Source of the DNA: Venturia oleaginea
Lineage: Eukaryota > Ascomycota > Dothideomycetes > Venturiales > Venturiaceae
Length of the DNA stretch: 64,000 nt
Assembly (NCBI GenBank): GCA_013176395.1
Contig: JABMLP010000022.1
Coordinates: 1,054,001 to 1,118,000, forward strand
Reading direction: 5' to 3'
The notes under the pieces are model-generated. The model saw nothing but the letters and a program-made list of their open reading frames with translations, ran no database searches and had not been told where the DNA came from. Below, in pieces: positions 40,382 through 50,406 of this stretch (position 1 is its first letter; every line of letters begins with the position of its first letter). Made by a program: the position numbers and the translations under genes.

Positions 40382-42822
40382 TTGAATCCTAATGAAGCGC
40401 CTCATTTTCTGAACAACCTTGGTACATTTAAGATGCTGGTCGAAGGAAAGATCGACGACGTACCAGCATGGGCCTTCATCGACACTGGTGCCGATAGGAA
40501 TCTTCTAAGCGAGAAATTGGTCGACGAATGGAAACTACCCGTACGGTCGAAACGGCATCCATATCCACTAACTATCGCTGATGGAAGACCTGTCAACTTC
40601 AATGGAGGCATAGTGATCTACGAAGCAGACATAATCTTGTGGATACAAGGGAGGAAAGAACAGATTGTTCTAGACGTCACGAATATTGGAGACTCGGATT
40701 TGATCATTGGTCTGCCATGGCTTCGAACTCACAATCCGCATATCGACTGGAGAACATTGACGCTCACGTTCCCAGACCAACGATATTCCGTGCAGGCTAG
40801 CATGCGCGCTAGAACACGGACAGCACAAAGACCTTTGCGGAAAAGGCCTACACACGTTGAAGTGGCATACTGCTATCGTCTCCAGACAGAGAAGGATAGG
40901 TCAGTGTTCCAAATTCCCCATGGGTACCAGGAATTTGCAGAACTTTTTAAAGGGGAATCGATCGAAGATTCTCTTCCACCACACCAACCATGGGATCATG
41001 AGATCAAGCTCAAGAATAATGAACAACCAAAGAAGTTCAAGATCTACTCATTGAGGGAAGATCAGCTTGAAACCCTTCGTGAATATATCGACGATTTCAC
41101 GAAGAAGAAGTTCATCCGGGAGTCGAAGTCACCCGCCGGATATTCAGTTTTCTACGTACCCAAGCCCGATGGTTCACAACGATTGTGTGTCGACTACCAA
41201 CATCTAAATGAGATTTCAGAGAAGAATGCGTACACGCTGCCTTTAATCCAGGAGTTGAGGGACAGACTCCAAGGAGCCAGATGATTCACGAAATTCGATA
41301 TTCCTGCGGCTTTTCATCGAATAAGGATTAAGGAAGGTGACGAGTGGAAGACAGCATTCCGCACTCACCTTGAGCACTACGAATACCTTGTCATGCCCTT
41401 TGGTTTGACAAACGCCCCTGCGACGCTGCAAGCCTATATGAACAATGTGCTTCGCGAGCACTTAGACAAGTTTGTGTCTGTTTATATGGATGACATTTTG
41501 GTTTACTATCGAACGTTCGAAGAACACGCCAATCACGTTCGAACCGTCCTCCGCGCACTACAGATATTTAACTTGCGGCTGAAACCCTCGAAAAGCGAAT
41601 TCCACAAGCAACGAATCAAGTTCGTTGGATGTTTTGTCTCTCAAGATGGACTTGAGATGGACCCGGAAATTTACCAGAAGGTCCGCGATTGGCCGGTACC
41701 CTCGAACGTCAAAGGAGTACAGTCATTTCACGCCTTCGCGAATTATTATCGACAATTCATCGAAAGCTTTTCCGAAGTTGCAGAGCCCCTCACGGGATTG
41801 ATGAAGAAGGGGATTACCTTGGAATGGAACGAGCATGCGCAAAAGGCCTTTGACGCACTCAAGATACGGTTAACACCACCCATTCTGCAACTGTTTAACT
41901 CAGAAAAAACAGCCACAGTCGAGGCGGATGCGTCCGATCGAGCCCTCGGAGCATGTCTCAGCCAACCTGATTCAGATGGAAAGCTAAGACCAGTAGCTTA
42001 CCACGCACGAAAATTCCTGAAAGCAGAAGTCAACTACTCCACTTCAGACAAGGAACTCATGGCCATAGTTGATGCCTTCAAGCACTGGAAGCATTATCTT
42101 GAAGGAGCGAAACACAAGATTACCGTGTATTCCGATCACAAGAACCTGCGGAATTTCACGACGACAAAGGAATTGAATCGACGGCAACTAAGATGGTCAG
42201 AAGAACTGTCATTTTACAACTTCCATATCCTTTACAAGAAAGGAAAGGAAAACGTTAACGCCGATGCATTAAGTCGACGAGAAGACTTCATGGCAGGAGA
42301 AAAAGAGAAAGTCGAACGCGCTTTGTTCCGACAGAAGGTGATGCACTTGTGCACCAAGTCTCATCACTTCAGACAGGAAAGTCCTCTTATTGGCAAGAGG
42401 TCAGGAACGCGCAGCAAAGGATCCAGATGTACAAGGCTACATTCAATCAGCAGATCAGAATACTCGTATTGAAGACGGATTGCTCCTCTTCAACAACTTG
42501 GTATATCTTCCCACGAGCCTTAGGAAACAGTACATCCTACATCAACACGAATCTCCACTCAATGGTCATTGCCGACCAGAGATTGTCCTTTCACGACTTC
42601 AGAATACCTTCTACTTCCCGCGCATGCGACAGGAAGTTTTCAAGGAAATAGGAAAGTGTGTTCTTTGCAAAAAGGCCAAGTACGAACGACAGAAACTGTC
42701 GCATTAGATACCTTTGGAAGCATCTACGGTGATGTTTTTCAAAACGACGGACCGAGTCTACGTCCTCCTAGGCGTACAAAAAGCAGAACCGCCCCAACGG
42801 AAACGGGGTAGAAGAAGAGTAA
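40382..42822 (+). pseudogene. pol: Pol remnant of element C copy 2
   Basis: It has the same architecture and lesions as copy 1: protease FIDTGADRNLL, TGA at 41283-41285 early in RT, YMDD present, RNase H, a frameshift near 42340, and deletion of the integrase core with a jump at about 42690 to an A-like pol end. The last 130 bp read LDTFGSIYGD where copy 1 reads LDAFESIYGD, so this end has a different history from the rest. Confidence 0.85.
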
Positions 42823-42863
42823 TGTCAAAGGATAGATCCTTTCTCAACTTATCCTGGATGGAT
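42823..42863 (+). repeat. Truncated 3' LTR of C copy 2
   Basis: TGTCAAAGGATAG through CTGGATGGAT, then Copia sequence. The break lies within one base of the point where the reversed piece at 43738 begins (CTTAGCACTACC in reverse). Confidence 0.8.
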
Positions 42864-43033
42864 CTGAAGTCAGTAGCAACCTCTACGATGGAAGCTGAAT
42901 ACATGGCAATGAGCAGCGGTAGTAAACAAGCTCAATTCCTTTCATCTCTCTTGAGGGAAATGGGACATCCGGACATGGTAGGCAAGAACGCTTTTGAGCC
43001 TCTCATGGTTCTGAAGGGAGACAACCAAGCTTT
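42864..43033 (+). pseudogene. Copia RNase H fragment, inverted relative to Copia G
   Basis: The plus strand encodes LKSVATSTMEAEYMAMSSGS and QFLSSLLREMGHPDM, the Copia RNase H core. Copia G on the minus strand stops at 43739 just before this part (AWMSKK), so the piece is its direct continuation turned round. It ends after GDNQA, where unrelated DNA begins. Confidence 0.85.
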
Positions 43034-43059
43034 TCTTTTTGATGTAATGGTCGTAGACC

Positions 43060-43563
43060 TCTCCCGTTTTTATTCGCTTTTGATGGACGGCCAGCGTTTT
43101 TTCGTATGTCTTCTATCTTGATCGAGAAAAATGCTATTAACGGCCAGTCATTGACACACTGACGAAGTACAGGATAGGTAGCATATAGGCGCTCCATCAT
43201 TGCGGTAAGGTGATCTCGATCATGCTTTTTGAGGGCCTTAGGGGCGAGAACCGTTGACCTAATTTGGACAATATTAGCGGTGTAAAAGTCTCAGTTCTGA
43301 GCGTTAAGTGCATACCCTCTACGTTCAATCGTCTCCCATTCTGCATCAAGCCGTATAGCTTCATGACACATAGATCGGATCCCAGAACAACATTCTTTGA
43401 GTGTTTCTGCTCTCGAATCATAGGTAGAAGCTTGAATTGCTGTAAATGCATCCTTGACGTTTTCAAGAGACTGCAGAGGGAAGCCCTCAGGTGGGTAAAG
43501 ATCTCGTGGTGGGTGAGAATCTCGTGGTAGGTAAGGATCTCGTGGTGGTAGAATAGCACACAT
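43060..43563 (-). pseudogene. Unknown gene fragment with one nonsense codon
   Basis: A minus-strand frame starts at ATG 43563 with a short proline/arginine repeat (PPRDPYLPRDSHPPRD). It continues through LENVKDAFTAIQASTYDSR and ECCSGIRSMCHEAIRLDAEW, meets a TGA at about 43291, and goes on in the same frame through VLAPKALKKHDRDH, MMERLYATYPVLRQCVNDW and NAGRPSKANKNGRG. I do not recognise the family. The same-frame continuity over about 165 codons argues for a once-real gene, perhaps of host or transposon origin, caught between retroelements. Confidence 0.45.
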
Positions 43564-43662
43564 TTTGAATAGGCTGAAAAGTCGAGATAGGTAGGTAATA
43601 ACCTAATAAAATGATGGCTGTGTAGCAAGGTGTTCGTTAAATACTTAGAAACAGCTTGTGGA

Positions 43663-43738
43663 GGAATAGAAATACATGTGAAACAATCCTCAAACAATCC
43701 CTGCTAGGTGCACGTGAAAGACTACCAGGTAGTGCTAA
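43663..43738 (-). repeat. Inverted fragment of LTR C
   Basis: The minus strand from 43738 reads CTTAGCACTACCTGGTAG and follows C LTR variant 1 for about 76 bp to ATTTCTATTCC. It is the missing continuation of the broken LTR at 42823-42863. Confidence 0.8.
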
Positions 43739-44477
43739 GTCTTCTTGCTCATCCAGGCAACTGGTGCTCCAGCAAGAAAGAACACCCATCCTAGGATGGA
43801 GACTCTGTCTGCCTTGTCCATAGCGTAATCTGCACCTGAGTATCCCACAAGCCCAGTATGTCCTCCAATGCTGTATTCCAGTCCAAGATCTGGAAATGAC
43901 CTGAGGTACCTAGCTACTTTCTTGATTGCCTTCTCATGGAATACCGTTGGGTCAGATGCATAGGAGCTGAGTCTTCCAATAGTAAAAGCTATATCTGGCC
44001 TGCACATCACCATTGGCCACATCCATGTTCCCGTCTGCTCCTGGTAGCTCCCACTATCTGCGCGAGGATCTGTTGGTCCTGATTTCCTCAGATCATCATA
44101 GGAATCCATGGGTGACAGTGTTGGTTTCCCTTTTTCCGCCGACATTCCAAACTTTGCGAGGGCCTCCCTGATGTAGTGTCCTTGGTCAAGCTTCAGGGTT
44201 CCCTTCGTTCTATCTCTGGATCCTCATGCCAACAATCTTGTCTGGTTCTCCTAGGTCCTTGATCTGGAAGATCTTCCCAAATTCTTGCTTGAACCATTTG
44301 ATATTGTCGAGATTTGAGGATGCAATAGGTATGTCGTCTACCCATGTAAGAATCATGATGTCTCTCTCCTTGTGAACCAAAAGACAGGGGTCAACTTCTG
44401 ATTGGGCAAAGCCCAGCTTCTTCAATTTCTCTACACAGAGTTGGTTCCAGTCTCTTGCTGCTTGTTTCAGACCATAC
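43739..44477 (-). pseudogene. Copia G RT end and start of RNase H
   Basis: From 44477 the minus strand gives GLKQAARDWNQ, KKLGFAQSEVDPCLLVHKE and the catalytic VDD (WVDDIPIASSN), then a stop and frameshift near 44210. In another frame follow RPDIAFTIGRLSSYASDPT and the RNase H start GYSGADYAMDKADR. The frameshift adds to the rearrangements in disabling the element. Confidence 0.85.
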
Positions 44478-44653
44478 TATTACGGGACGGTAGCTGGAAA
44501 GACGCAGCATACTCGTAGCCAAAGATTGTTTAGATTCAGTTAAAGAGTGAAGGTATCTACAAACAGAGAACCTCAATGAGGTTCTTTCTCTATACTAGGC
44601 TCAATCAGGCTTAGGCTCTTAGCCTATACCAACCATGGGCCATGCCCATAACA
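44478..44653 (-). repeat. Solo LTR of Gypsy E, reverse orientation
   Basis: 176 bp, differing by about one base from the LTRs of the full E element. The flanks are CATAC (44473-44477) and GATAC (44654-44658), which are not copies of each other; each pairs with a flank of the full E element instead (see findings). Confidence 0.92.
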
Positions 44654-44828
44654 GATACCCTGAGATGCTTTATGGCTACTGTTGCCAAGAAGAATCTCCA
44701 CATGCATGTAGTTGATGTAAACAATGCATTCACCGAATCATTCCTGAAAGAGGACATCTTCATGATCCCTCCCCCCGGAGTAGACATTCCACCAGGCAAA
44801 GTCTTCAAGATGCTGAAGAGCTTGTATG
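44654..44828 (+). pseudogene. Inverted 175-bp Copia RT segment
   Basis: The plus strand encodes TLRCFMATVAKKNLHMHVVD and NNAFTESFLKEDIF, then LKSLY. This is the Copia RT core that should lie between TFAPTVRHD (ending at 50407) and GLKQAARDW (starting at 44477), both on the minus strand. It is therefore in place but reversed. Confidence 0.92.
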
Positions 44829-45004
44829 TGTTATGGGCATGGCCCATGGTTGGTATAGGCTAAGAGCCTAAGCCTGATTGAGCCTAGTATAGAGAAAGAA
44901 CCTCATTGAGGTTCTCTGTTTGTAGATACCTTCACTCCTTAACTGAATCTAAACAATCTTTGGCTACGAGTATGCTGCGTCTTTCCAGCTACCGTCCCGT
45001 AATA
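44829..45004 (+). repeat. 5' LTR of element E
   Basis: 176 bp, TGTTATGGGC...CCCGTAATA. Three short hairpin sequences follow one another: TGGGCATGGCCCA, TAGGCTAAGAGCCTA and AGAACCTCATTGAGGTTCT. AACTGAATCTA at 44941-44951 is the probable mRNA 5' end. Confidence 0.92.
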
Positions 45005-45015
45005 TAGATTCAGTT
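45005..45015 (+). promoter_or_regulatory. Self-priming primer-binding site of element E
   Basis: TAGATTCAGTT directly abuts the LTR and is the exact 11-nt complement of AACTGAATCTA at 44941-44951. Confidence 0.78.
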
Positions 45016-45038
45016 CTTTACAAACCTAGGTGTACTTG

Positions 45039-46133
45039 ATGCGTAGCAACAGTACCCTATCGACTCCTACAACCTACACCCCTACTACCGACGACGACCC
45101 AATCGCGAGCATTACGCAAGGAATCGACAAACTCTCAATGGCTCGAGCAAATTCGCCTGACACCGTACAACAATTGGTGGCAGCTCTGACCGCAGTCAGT
45201 GTTGATGGGAACACCGGTGCAAAAGCTATTGCATGGCCTAAATGGGACGGGAAAAGAGACAACTACACGCTGTTCAGATGGCAGATCAAGACAAAAATCA
45301 CTGTTGAAAATGGGAAGCTTGGAAGCAATCAAGGAATATGCGCGAACATCTTCAACGGGCTTCCGACAGAGAAACAACAACGCGTCATCCAATGGCTAAG
45401 CAATGGAGAGCAACATGACAACTACGAACCCGAGTCCTTTATCAAGCATATGGACGACAAGTTCTTAGATCATGAAGCGGAAGCTAAAGCTCTCGACGAG
45501 CTGAACAAGATTAGCCAAGGCAGCAGACAACCGTTCGAAGACTTCCGCCAGCAGTTCGAACAACTGACATCGCAAGCTGGATCCCTAGCGCCGCAAAGAG
45601 CCTCAAAGATCACTATCATGAACAACGCGCTCAACTACTCCCTCCAACAGACCTTGAAATCAGTGCGATTGTCCAGGGACGACTACGACACTTACGTAAA
45701 AGATGTACAGTACTTCGCGACGAAGACAGAGGCTCTATCCCACCAACGCCGCTATCCAAGTACGGATAAGGAGACGCCAACGACTCGAGGGAGGCCACAA
45801 TCACCCCAAACAGTCAGTCGTGACGCAGAAGGCGATGTCGAAATGACTGGCATCAACGCCCTTTCAGCGCAGATCGCAGCACTGATAGCTCGGGTCGATA
45901 CACTCGGAAAGGATGCGAAGAAGGACCGACGACCTAGAGCGAAATGGCGATCCCAAACAGAGTTCTTGGCACTTATACAAGCGGGCAAATGCGGGCGCTG
46001 TAAGAAGCCCAAGCACCACCCGAACGTATGCGAATTCCGACCAGCAACACGTCCAAAGACTCAGGTCACTGCGGTAATCACACAGCATACCGATGACTCC
46101 CTACAGGAAGCCTCATCAGAGTCGGAAAACTAG
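45039..46133 (+). CDS. gag: Gag of Gypsy E
   Basis: The protein has 364 residues from the ATG at 45039, only 24 nt after the primer site, so there is almost no leader, unlike A, C and F. The gag domain (about 65-230) contains WDGKRDNYTLFRWQIKTKI and DKFLDHEAEAKAL. A CCHC knuckle CGRCKKPKHHPNVC lies near residue 320. It would form the particle shell and bind RNA. The stop TAG at 46131 follows GGAAAAC and overlaps the pol frame by 37 nt. Confidence 0.92.
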   Translation: MRSNSTLSTPTTYTPTTDDDPIASITQGIDKLSMARANSPDTVQQLVAALTAVSVDGNTGAKAIAWPKWDGKRDNYTLFRWQIKTKITVENGKLGSNQGICANIFNGLPTEKQQRVIQWLSNGEQHDNYEPESFIKHMDDKFLDHEAEAKALDELNKISQGSRQPFEDFRQQFEQLTSQAGSLAPQRASKITIMNNALNYSLQQTLKSVRLSRDDYDTYVKDVQYFATKTEALSHQRRYPSTDKETPTTRGRPQSPQTVSRDAEGDVEMTGINALSAQIAALIARVDTLGKDAKKDRRPRAKWRSQTEFLALIQAGKCGRCKKPKHHPNVCEFRPATRPKTQVTAVITQHTDDSLQEASSESEN

Positions 46134-49100
46134 CTACCCTTGTGCATCGTCGCGCACGAGGGTCTGAAGTAGATGTACATGGCGAAGACATTACAAAGCT
46201 ACCAGGCATAAGAGAAATCAAAGCAGCAAAGGATAGGATGGAAAGTACACCCTTCTTGATAGATACCTTGATCAACGGAACTTCTTTCACCGAATCCTTC
46301 TTTGATAACGGCTGCCTCCCTTATGCTGCTTTCAGCGAGAAGAGTGTCCAAACACATCGTCTACCGCGCATCCCAATTGACACCAAACAATTGGCACTGG
46401 CTAAAGAGAGCCACGAGAACGGAGAAGACCTCCGTATTACGCACATGACCTACGCTACGATCGACATTGATGGTCGAGCAGAGCGAGTCTATGGGTATAT
46501 AGTGAAAGGATTGAGCTTCCCTATTATCCTAGGCAAGGCATGGGCAGAGAGAAACTGGGTGCGATATATAGCAGCTAAGAGAAAGCTGCTTATTGGTCAA
46601 GGATCCCAGCGCATCACGGTAAGAGAAAAGGGGTGGCTAGAACAGAACACCAAAGCGCGAGACCGGCTCGCTCACGTGCGGGCGGCTTGTCTAGTGTCAG
46701 GATCTGTATTTGCAGCTATTGTTGGAAGGGCCCAGCGACGGTTGAGAAGAGATGGACCGGATGGTACACAAGTGCTGGCTATCTCGATGTCGGATATCAA
46801 CAAGGCCCTAAGCAAGTTAGCAGAAAGAAAACAGAGAAAGACTGAGGAAGAAATCCGACAAGAGATACCAGAAGAAATAGCAGAGCATGCTGATGCCTTT
46901 CTCGACGACGAAGACGGAGAGATCGCGCCCCATCAAGAGGGTCGCGATCACGTTATCGAATTGATACGAGATGAACAAGGTCGCGAGGCAGAAGTTCCTT
47001 GGGGCCCATTATACGGCATGTCGAGGGAAGAGCTATTAGTCCTACGAAAAACACTTTCGGACTATATGGACAAGGGCTGGATACGCGCCAGCAACTCACC
47101 AGCGGCAGCCCCAGTCTTATTTGTAAGGAAACCAGGTGGAGGCATTCGGATGTGTGTAGACTATCGGGCACTGAATCGAATCACTCGATCGGACCGCTAC
47201 CCATTGCCACTAATCCGAGAAACCCTACGAAATCTAGCAACAGCGCGTTGGTACACCAAACTTGACGTCAGAGCGGCATTTCATCGGCTCCGCATCAAGC
47301 ACGGCGATGAGTGGAAAACGGCTTTTCGCACTCGATTTGGACTATTCGAATGGCTAGTTACCCCCTTCGGACTAGCTGGCGCACCCGCGAGCTTTCAACG
47401 ATACATCAACGGAGTCCTACGGGAATCCCTAGATATCTGCTGTTCAGCCTACATGGACGATGTCTTGATATGGAGCGACGGCGACTATCTGGATCACATG
47501 GTTAATGTTAACCAAATTCTTGCCAAGCTCAAGACTGCTGGACTTCGGCTAGACTTAAGCAAGTGCGAGTTTGCTGTTCAGGAGGTCAAATATCTGGGGT
47601 TCATTATCACTGCAGGAGAAGGGATCAAAGTCGACCCAGAGAAAGTTGCCGCGATTAAAGAATGGGAGGCTCCAGTCAATGTCACAGGCGTACGCTCCTT
47701 CCTAGGCTTTGCAAATTTCTACCGAGACTTCATCGACAACTTCTCAGAGCTCTCCGACCCCTTAATCAAGTTAACACGGAAGGCCGTCGCTTTTGTCTGG
47801 AACAAAGAACATGAGAACGCCTTTCAAGTCTTGAAGGAGCTATTCATCTCCGGCCCAATACTGGCTCACTGGAATCCAGACCTGGATACGGTACTCGAGT
47901 GCGACTGCTCTGGCTACGCGCTGGGAGGCACGTTGTCGCAGAAGGATATGAAAGGAAAACTACGACCAGTAGCATACTTCTCCCGCAAGCTCACTGCGGC
48001 TGAATGTAACTACGAGATCCACGATAAAGAATTACTGGCAGTAATCAAGTCCATTGAACACTGGAGAGGAGAACTACGCAGTGTTGCAGCACCTTTCAAA
48101 GTCCTTACCGATCACAAGAATCTCCGCTACTTTATGACAGCGCAGCGTTTGTCAGAGAGACAAGCAAGATGGTCGCTAATTCTATCTGAGTACCAATTCC
48201 AGCTGGAATTTCGCGCCGGAAAACTAGCGCAAAGACCAGACGCACTATCAAGAAGACATCAAGATATGCCACATGACAAGAACGACGAGAGACTACAAGG
48301 GCGAGTGGCCCAGTTGATCAAGGACGAATGGCTTCCTCCTCTTTCCGAGAGGACGACCGAAACAATCGCAATACAAGCCCTTATCTGCCCAGTCAATACA
48401 CCGAATACATCCAATAGTACATGGGACGTTATACGGGAGCCCCAGCAAAATACTGGACTGGACGGTCGACACCAGCTGACTGCCGAAAACGGTCAACACC
48501 GGTCCACTACTAGGTACGGTCAAAACCGGTCAGTTGCAAAAGGATGCGATCTTTTCGAGAAACCAGAGTTACAACTTCTCTGGGATCGCGCAATAGCAGA
48601 GGACCAATCCTACGAAGCTATTCATACGGCTATAGTTACTGGCGAACGTTCCTTTCCTCCAGAGCTCAAGTTGTCGGTACAGCTACCCGAATGCGAAGTA
48701 GACGACCACGGCGCGGTCACGAGAAGAGGGATCCTATGGGTACCAGATTGGGAACCGCTGCGAACAACGCTGGTCCAACAAACTCACGATTCCCATGTTA
48801 CTGGACACCCAGGGAGAGATAGCACGCTTGCGATTCTATCCAGAAGTTTCTTTTGGCCCCAACAATACAAGACAGTCCGGCAGTTTGTACGTAATTGCGA
48901 CGTATGTGGGAGAACAGGAATATGGCGTGATAAGAAGCGAGGTCTTCTGAAACCACTTCCAATCCCGGCCCGCTTCCACAGCGAGCTATCAATCGATTTC
49001 ATGACTGATTTGCCCGCGGAGGAAAACGGCCCAAAATACCTCATGGTTATCACAGATCGCCTCCTCAAAAGTGTTACGTTGGAGGCTATGACTACAATGA

Positions 49101-50218
49101 GCGCCAAAGAGTGCGCGAAAAGGTTCTTACAATGCCACTATCGCTACCACGGATTTCCCATGGCATTGACGTCGGACAGAGGCAGCAATTGGACAGGTCG
49201 TTTTTGGAGGAAGCTTTGCGAACTTACAAAGATTGAGCAGAGACTCTTTACAGCCTTTCATCCACAGACCGATGGCGCGACAGAGCGTATGAACCAGGAA
49301 GTTCTACGCTATCTCCGCGCCTTCATCGCATACTCCCAACTAGACTGGCCAACGCTACTACCTACGGCTATGTTAGCACTGAACAATCGTGACTCTTCAG
49401 TCACAGGGATGAGTCCATTCTATCTAACCCACGGCTACCATGCGGAACCAATCCAGAAAGTACAACGAATCTCACCCAGTAACTCACCAACAGCCGATGC
49501 CGAGACCTTTGTGCAACGAATAGAAGAGGCACAAGAATATGCACAGGCAGCGATGGCCTGGTCCCAGCAGAAGATAGAGAACGACGCCAACAGGTCACGT
49601 CAAGCTGCCGAAACGTTAAAAAAGGGCGACAAAGTCTGGTTGAACCTTAGGAATATCAATACTCCGCAGCTATCAAAGAAACTGTCGTGGACGCAAGCCA
49701 AATACACTGTCGAGAACCAGATCTCCCCGATGGTATACGAGCTGGCTGACCTGCCAAGTGGTATCCATAACCGTTTCCACGTTGACCTACTCCGCCGAGC
49801 CGCAACCGACACACTGCCCTCACAAGAATCCGATGATACCCAGCCGCCACCATTAGTGCCTCAAACCGAAGAAACAGAGGCTGAGTTTGAAGTAGAACGT
49901 ATACTTCGCGCAGAGAAGAAACGGGTTGGGCGAGGCTGGGTTCGTCAGTTATTAATCAAATGGAAAGGCTATGCAGATCCCGATTGGCAGCCACGTTCAT
50001 TATTTACAGAAGTCGAGGACTTAGACCGCTTCGAGGCAGAGTATGGCAAGGGCGACGGTGTCGGCGAAGATATAGGAGCTCAAACAGGGGCCCGAAGAAA
50101 CCGAGTAGCGGTGGCCAGCGCCTTCGAATCTGCTACAAGCTGGCAGAAGCGATGTATGGCGTTTGTCTGTTTGATTATCCCACCTACCACACCCTCTTTA
50201 GTCCTGCACACCCGGTAA
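46097..50218 (+). CDS. pol: Pol polyprotein of Gypsy E (PR-RT-RH-IN-chromodomain)
   Basis: The frame is open from 46097 (TGA at 46094) to TAA at 50216, in the -1 register to gag. There is no early ATG, so a frameshift at GGAAAAC (46124-46130) is likely. Counting from 46142: protease motif DNGCL at about 52, RT with MCVDYRALN and YMDD (about 435), RNase H (CDCSGYALGGTLSQ, about 588), integrase zinc region (HDSHVTGHPGR...CDVCGR, about 882-925), DDE core (SIDFMTDLP, TSDRGSNW, TDGATERMNQE) and chromodomain (about 1246-1295; LLIKWKGYADPDWQP). An extra tail of about 55 residues follows. No lesions are seen. Confidence 0.94.
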   Translation, partial: LPTGSLIRVGKLATLVHRRARGSEVDVHGEDITKLPGIREIKAAKDRMESTPFLIDTLINGTSFTESFFDNGCLPYAAFSEKSVQTHRLPRIPIDTKQLALAKESHENGEDLRITHMTYATIDIDGRAERVYGYIVKGLSFPIILGKAWAERNWVRYIAAKRKLLIGQGSQRITVREKGWLEQNTKARDRLAHVRAACLVSGSVFAAIVGRAQRRLRRDGPDGTQVLAISMSDINKALSKLAERKQRKTEEEIRQEIPEEIAEHADAFLDDEDGEIAPHQEGRDHVIELIRDEQGREAEVPWGPLYGMSREELLVLRKTLSDYMDKGWIRASNSPAAAPVLFVRKPGGGIRMCVDYRALNRITRSDRYPLPLIRETLRNLATARWYTKLDVRAAFHRLRIKHGDEWKTAFRTRFGLFEWLVTPFGLAGAPASFQRYINGVLRESLDICCSAYMDDVLIWSDGDYLDHMVNVNQILAKLKTAGLRLDLSKCEFAVQEVKYLGFIITAGEGIKVDPEKVAAIKEWEAPVNVTGVRSFLGFANFYRDFIDNFSELSDPLIKLTRKAVAFVWNKEHENAFQVLKELFISGPILAHWNPDLDTVLECDCSGYALGGTLSQKDMKGKLRPVAYFSRKLTAAECNYEIHDKELLAVIKSIEHWRGELRSVAAPFKVLTDHKNLRYFMTAQRLSERQARWSLILSEYQFQLEFRAGKLAQRPDALSRRHQDMPHDKNDERLQGRVAQLIKDEWLPPLSERTTETIAIQALICPVNTPNTSNSTWDVIREPQQNTGLDGRHQLTAENGQHRSTTRYGQNRSVAKGCDLFEKPELQLLWDRAIAEDQSYEAIHTAIVTGERSFPPELKLSVQLPECEVDDHGAVTRRGILWVPDWEPLRTTLVQQTHDSHVTGHPGRDSTLAILSRSFFWPQQYKTVRQFVRNCDVCGRTGIWRDKKRGLLKPLPIPARFHSELSIDFMTDLPAEENGPKYLMVITDRLLKSVTLEAMTTMSAKECAKRFLQCHYRYHGFPMALTSDRGSNWTGRFWRKLCELTKIEQRLFTAFHPQTDGATERMNQEVLRYLRAFIAYSQLDWPTLLPTAMLALNNRDSSVTGMSPFYLTHGYHAEPIQKVQRISPSNSPTADAETFVQRIEEAQEYAQAAMAWSQQKIENDANRSRQAAETLKKGDKVWLNLRNINTPQLSKKLSWTQAKYTVENQISPMVYELADLPSGIHNRFHVDLLRRAATDTLPSQESDDTQPPPLVPQTEETEAEFEVERILRAEKKRVGRGWVRQLLIKWKGYADPDWQPRSLFTEVEDLDRFEAEYGKGDGVGEDIGAQTGARRNRVAVASAFESATSWQKRCMAFVCLIIPPTTPSLVLHTR

Positions 50219-50230
50219 GGAGGGGGGTAA

Positions 50231-50406
50231 TGTTATGGGCATGGCCCATGGTTGGTATAGGCTAAGAGCCTAAGCCTGATTGAGCCTAGTATAGAGAAAG
50301 AACCTCATTGAGGTTCTCTGTTTGTAGATACCTTCACTCCTTAACTGAATCTAAACAATCTTTGGCTACGAGTATGCTGCGTCTTTCCAGCTACCGTCCC
50401 GTAATA
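50231..50406 (+). repeat. 3' LTR of element E
   Basis: 176 bp; I see no difference from the 5' LTR. Confidence 0.92.

Larger units (their letters stand above)
37781..42863 (+). mobile_element. Mosaic, defective Ty3/Gypsy element C, copy 2
   Basis: It is nearly identical to copy 1 up to about 42700. From there to the end it differs at several positions within about 130 bp, and the 3' LTR is cut after 41 bp at 42863. The copied tract therefore seems to end inside the A-like end of pol. The remaining part of the LTR lies in reverse at 43663-43738, after an inversion. Confidence 0.85.
44829..50406 (+). mobile_element. Full-length, apparently intact Ty3/Gypsy chromovirus E
   Basis: The 5578-bp element has very short 176-bp LTRs that look identical, an 11-nt self-complementary primer site, open gag and pol frames and a purine tract (AAGGAGGGGGGTAA) before the 3' LTR. 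Flanks are GTATG on the left and GTATC on the right, mismatched because of a later inversion. By LTR identity this is the youngest element in the window and a likely active one. Confidence 0.95.

Noticed and set aside
44391..44576. Short frames in the E LTRs beginning MRFSVCRYLHSL
   Set aside because: They recur in every E LTR, are the translation of LTR sequence only, and end at once in flanking DNA.
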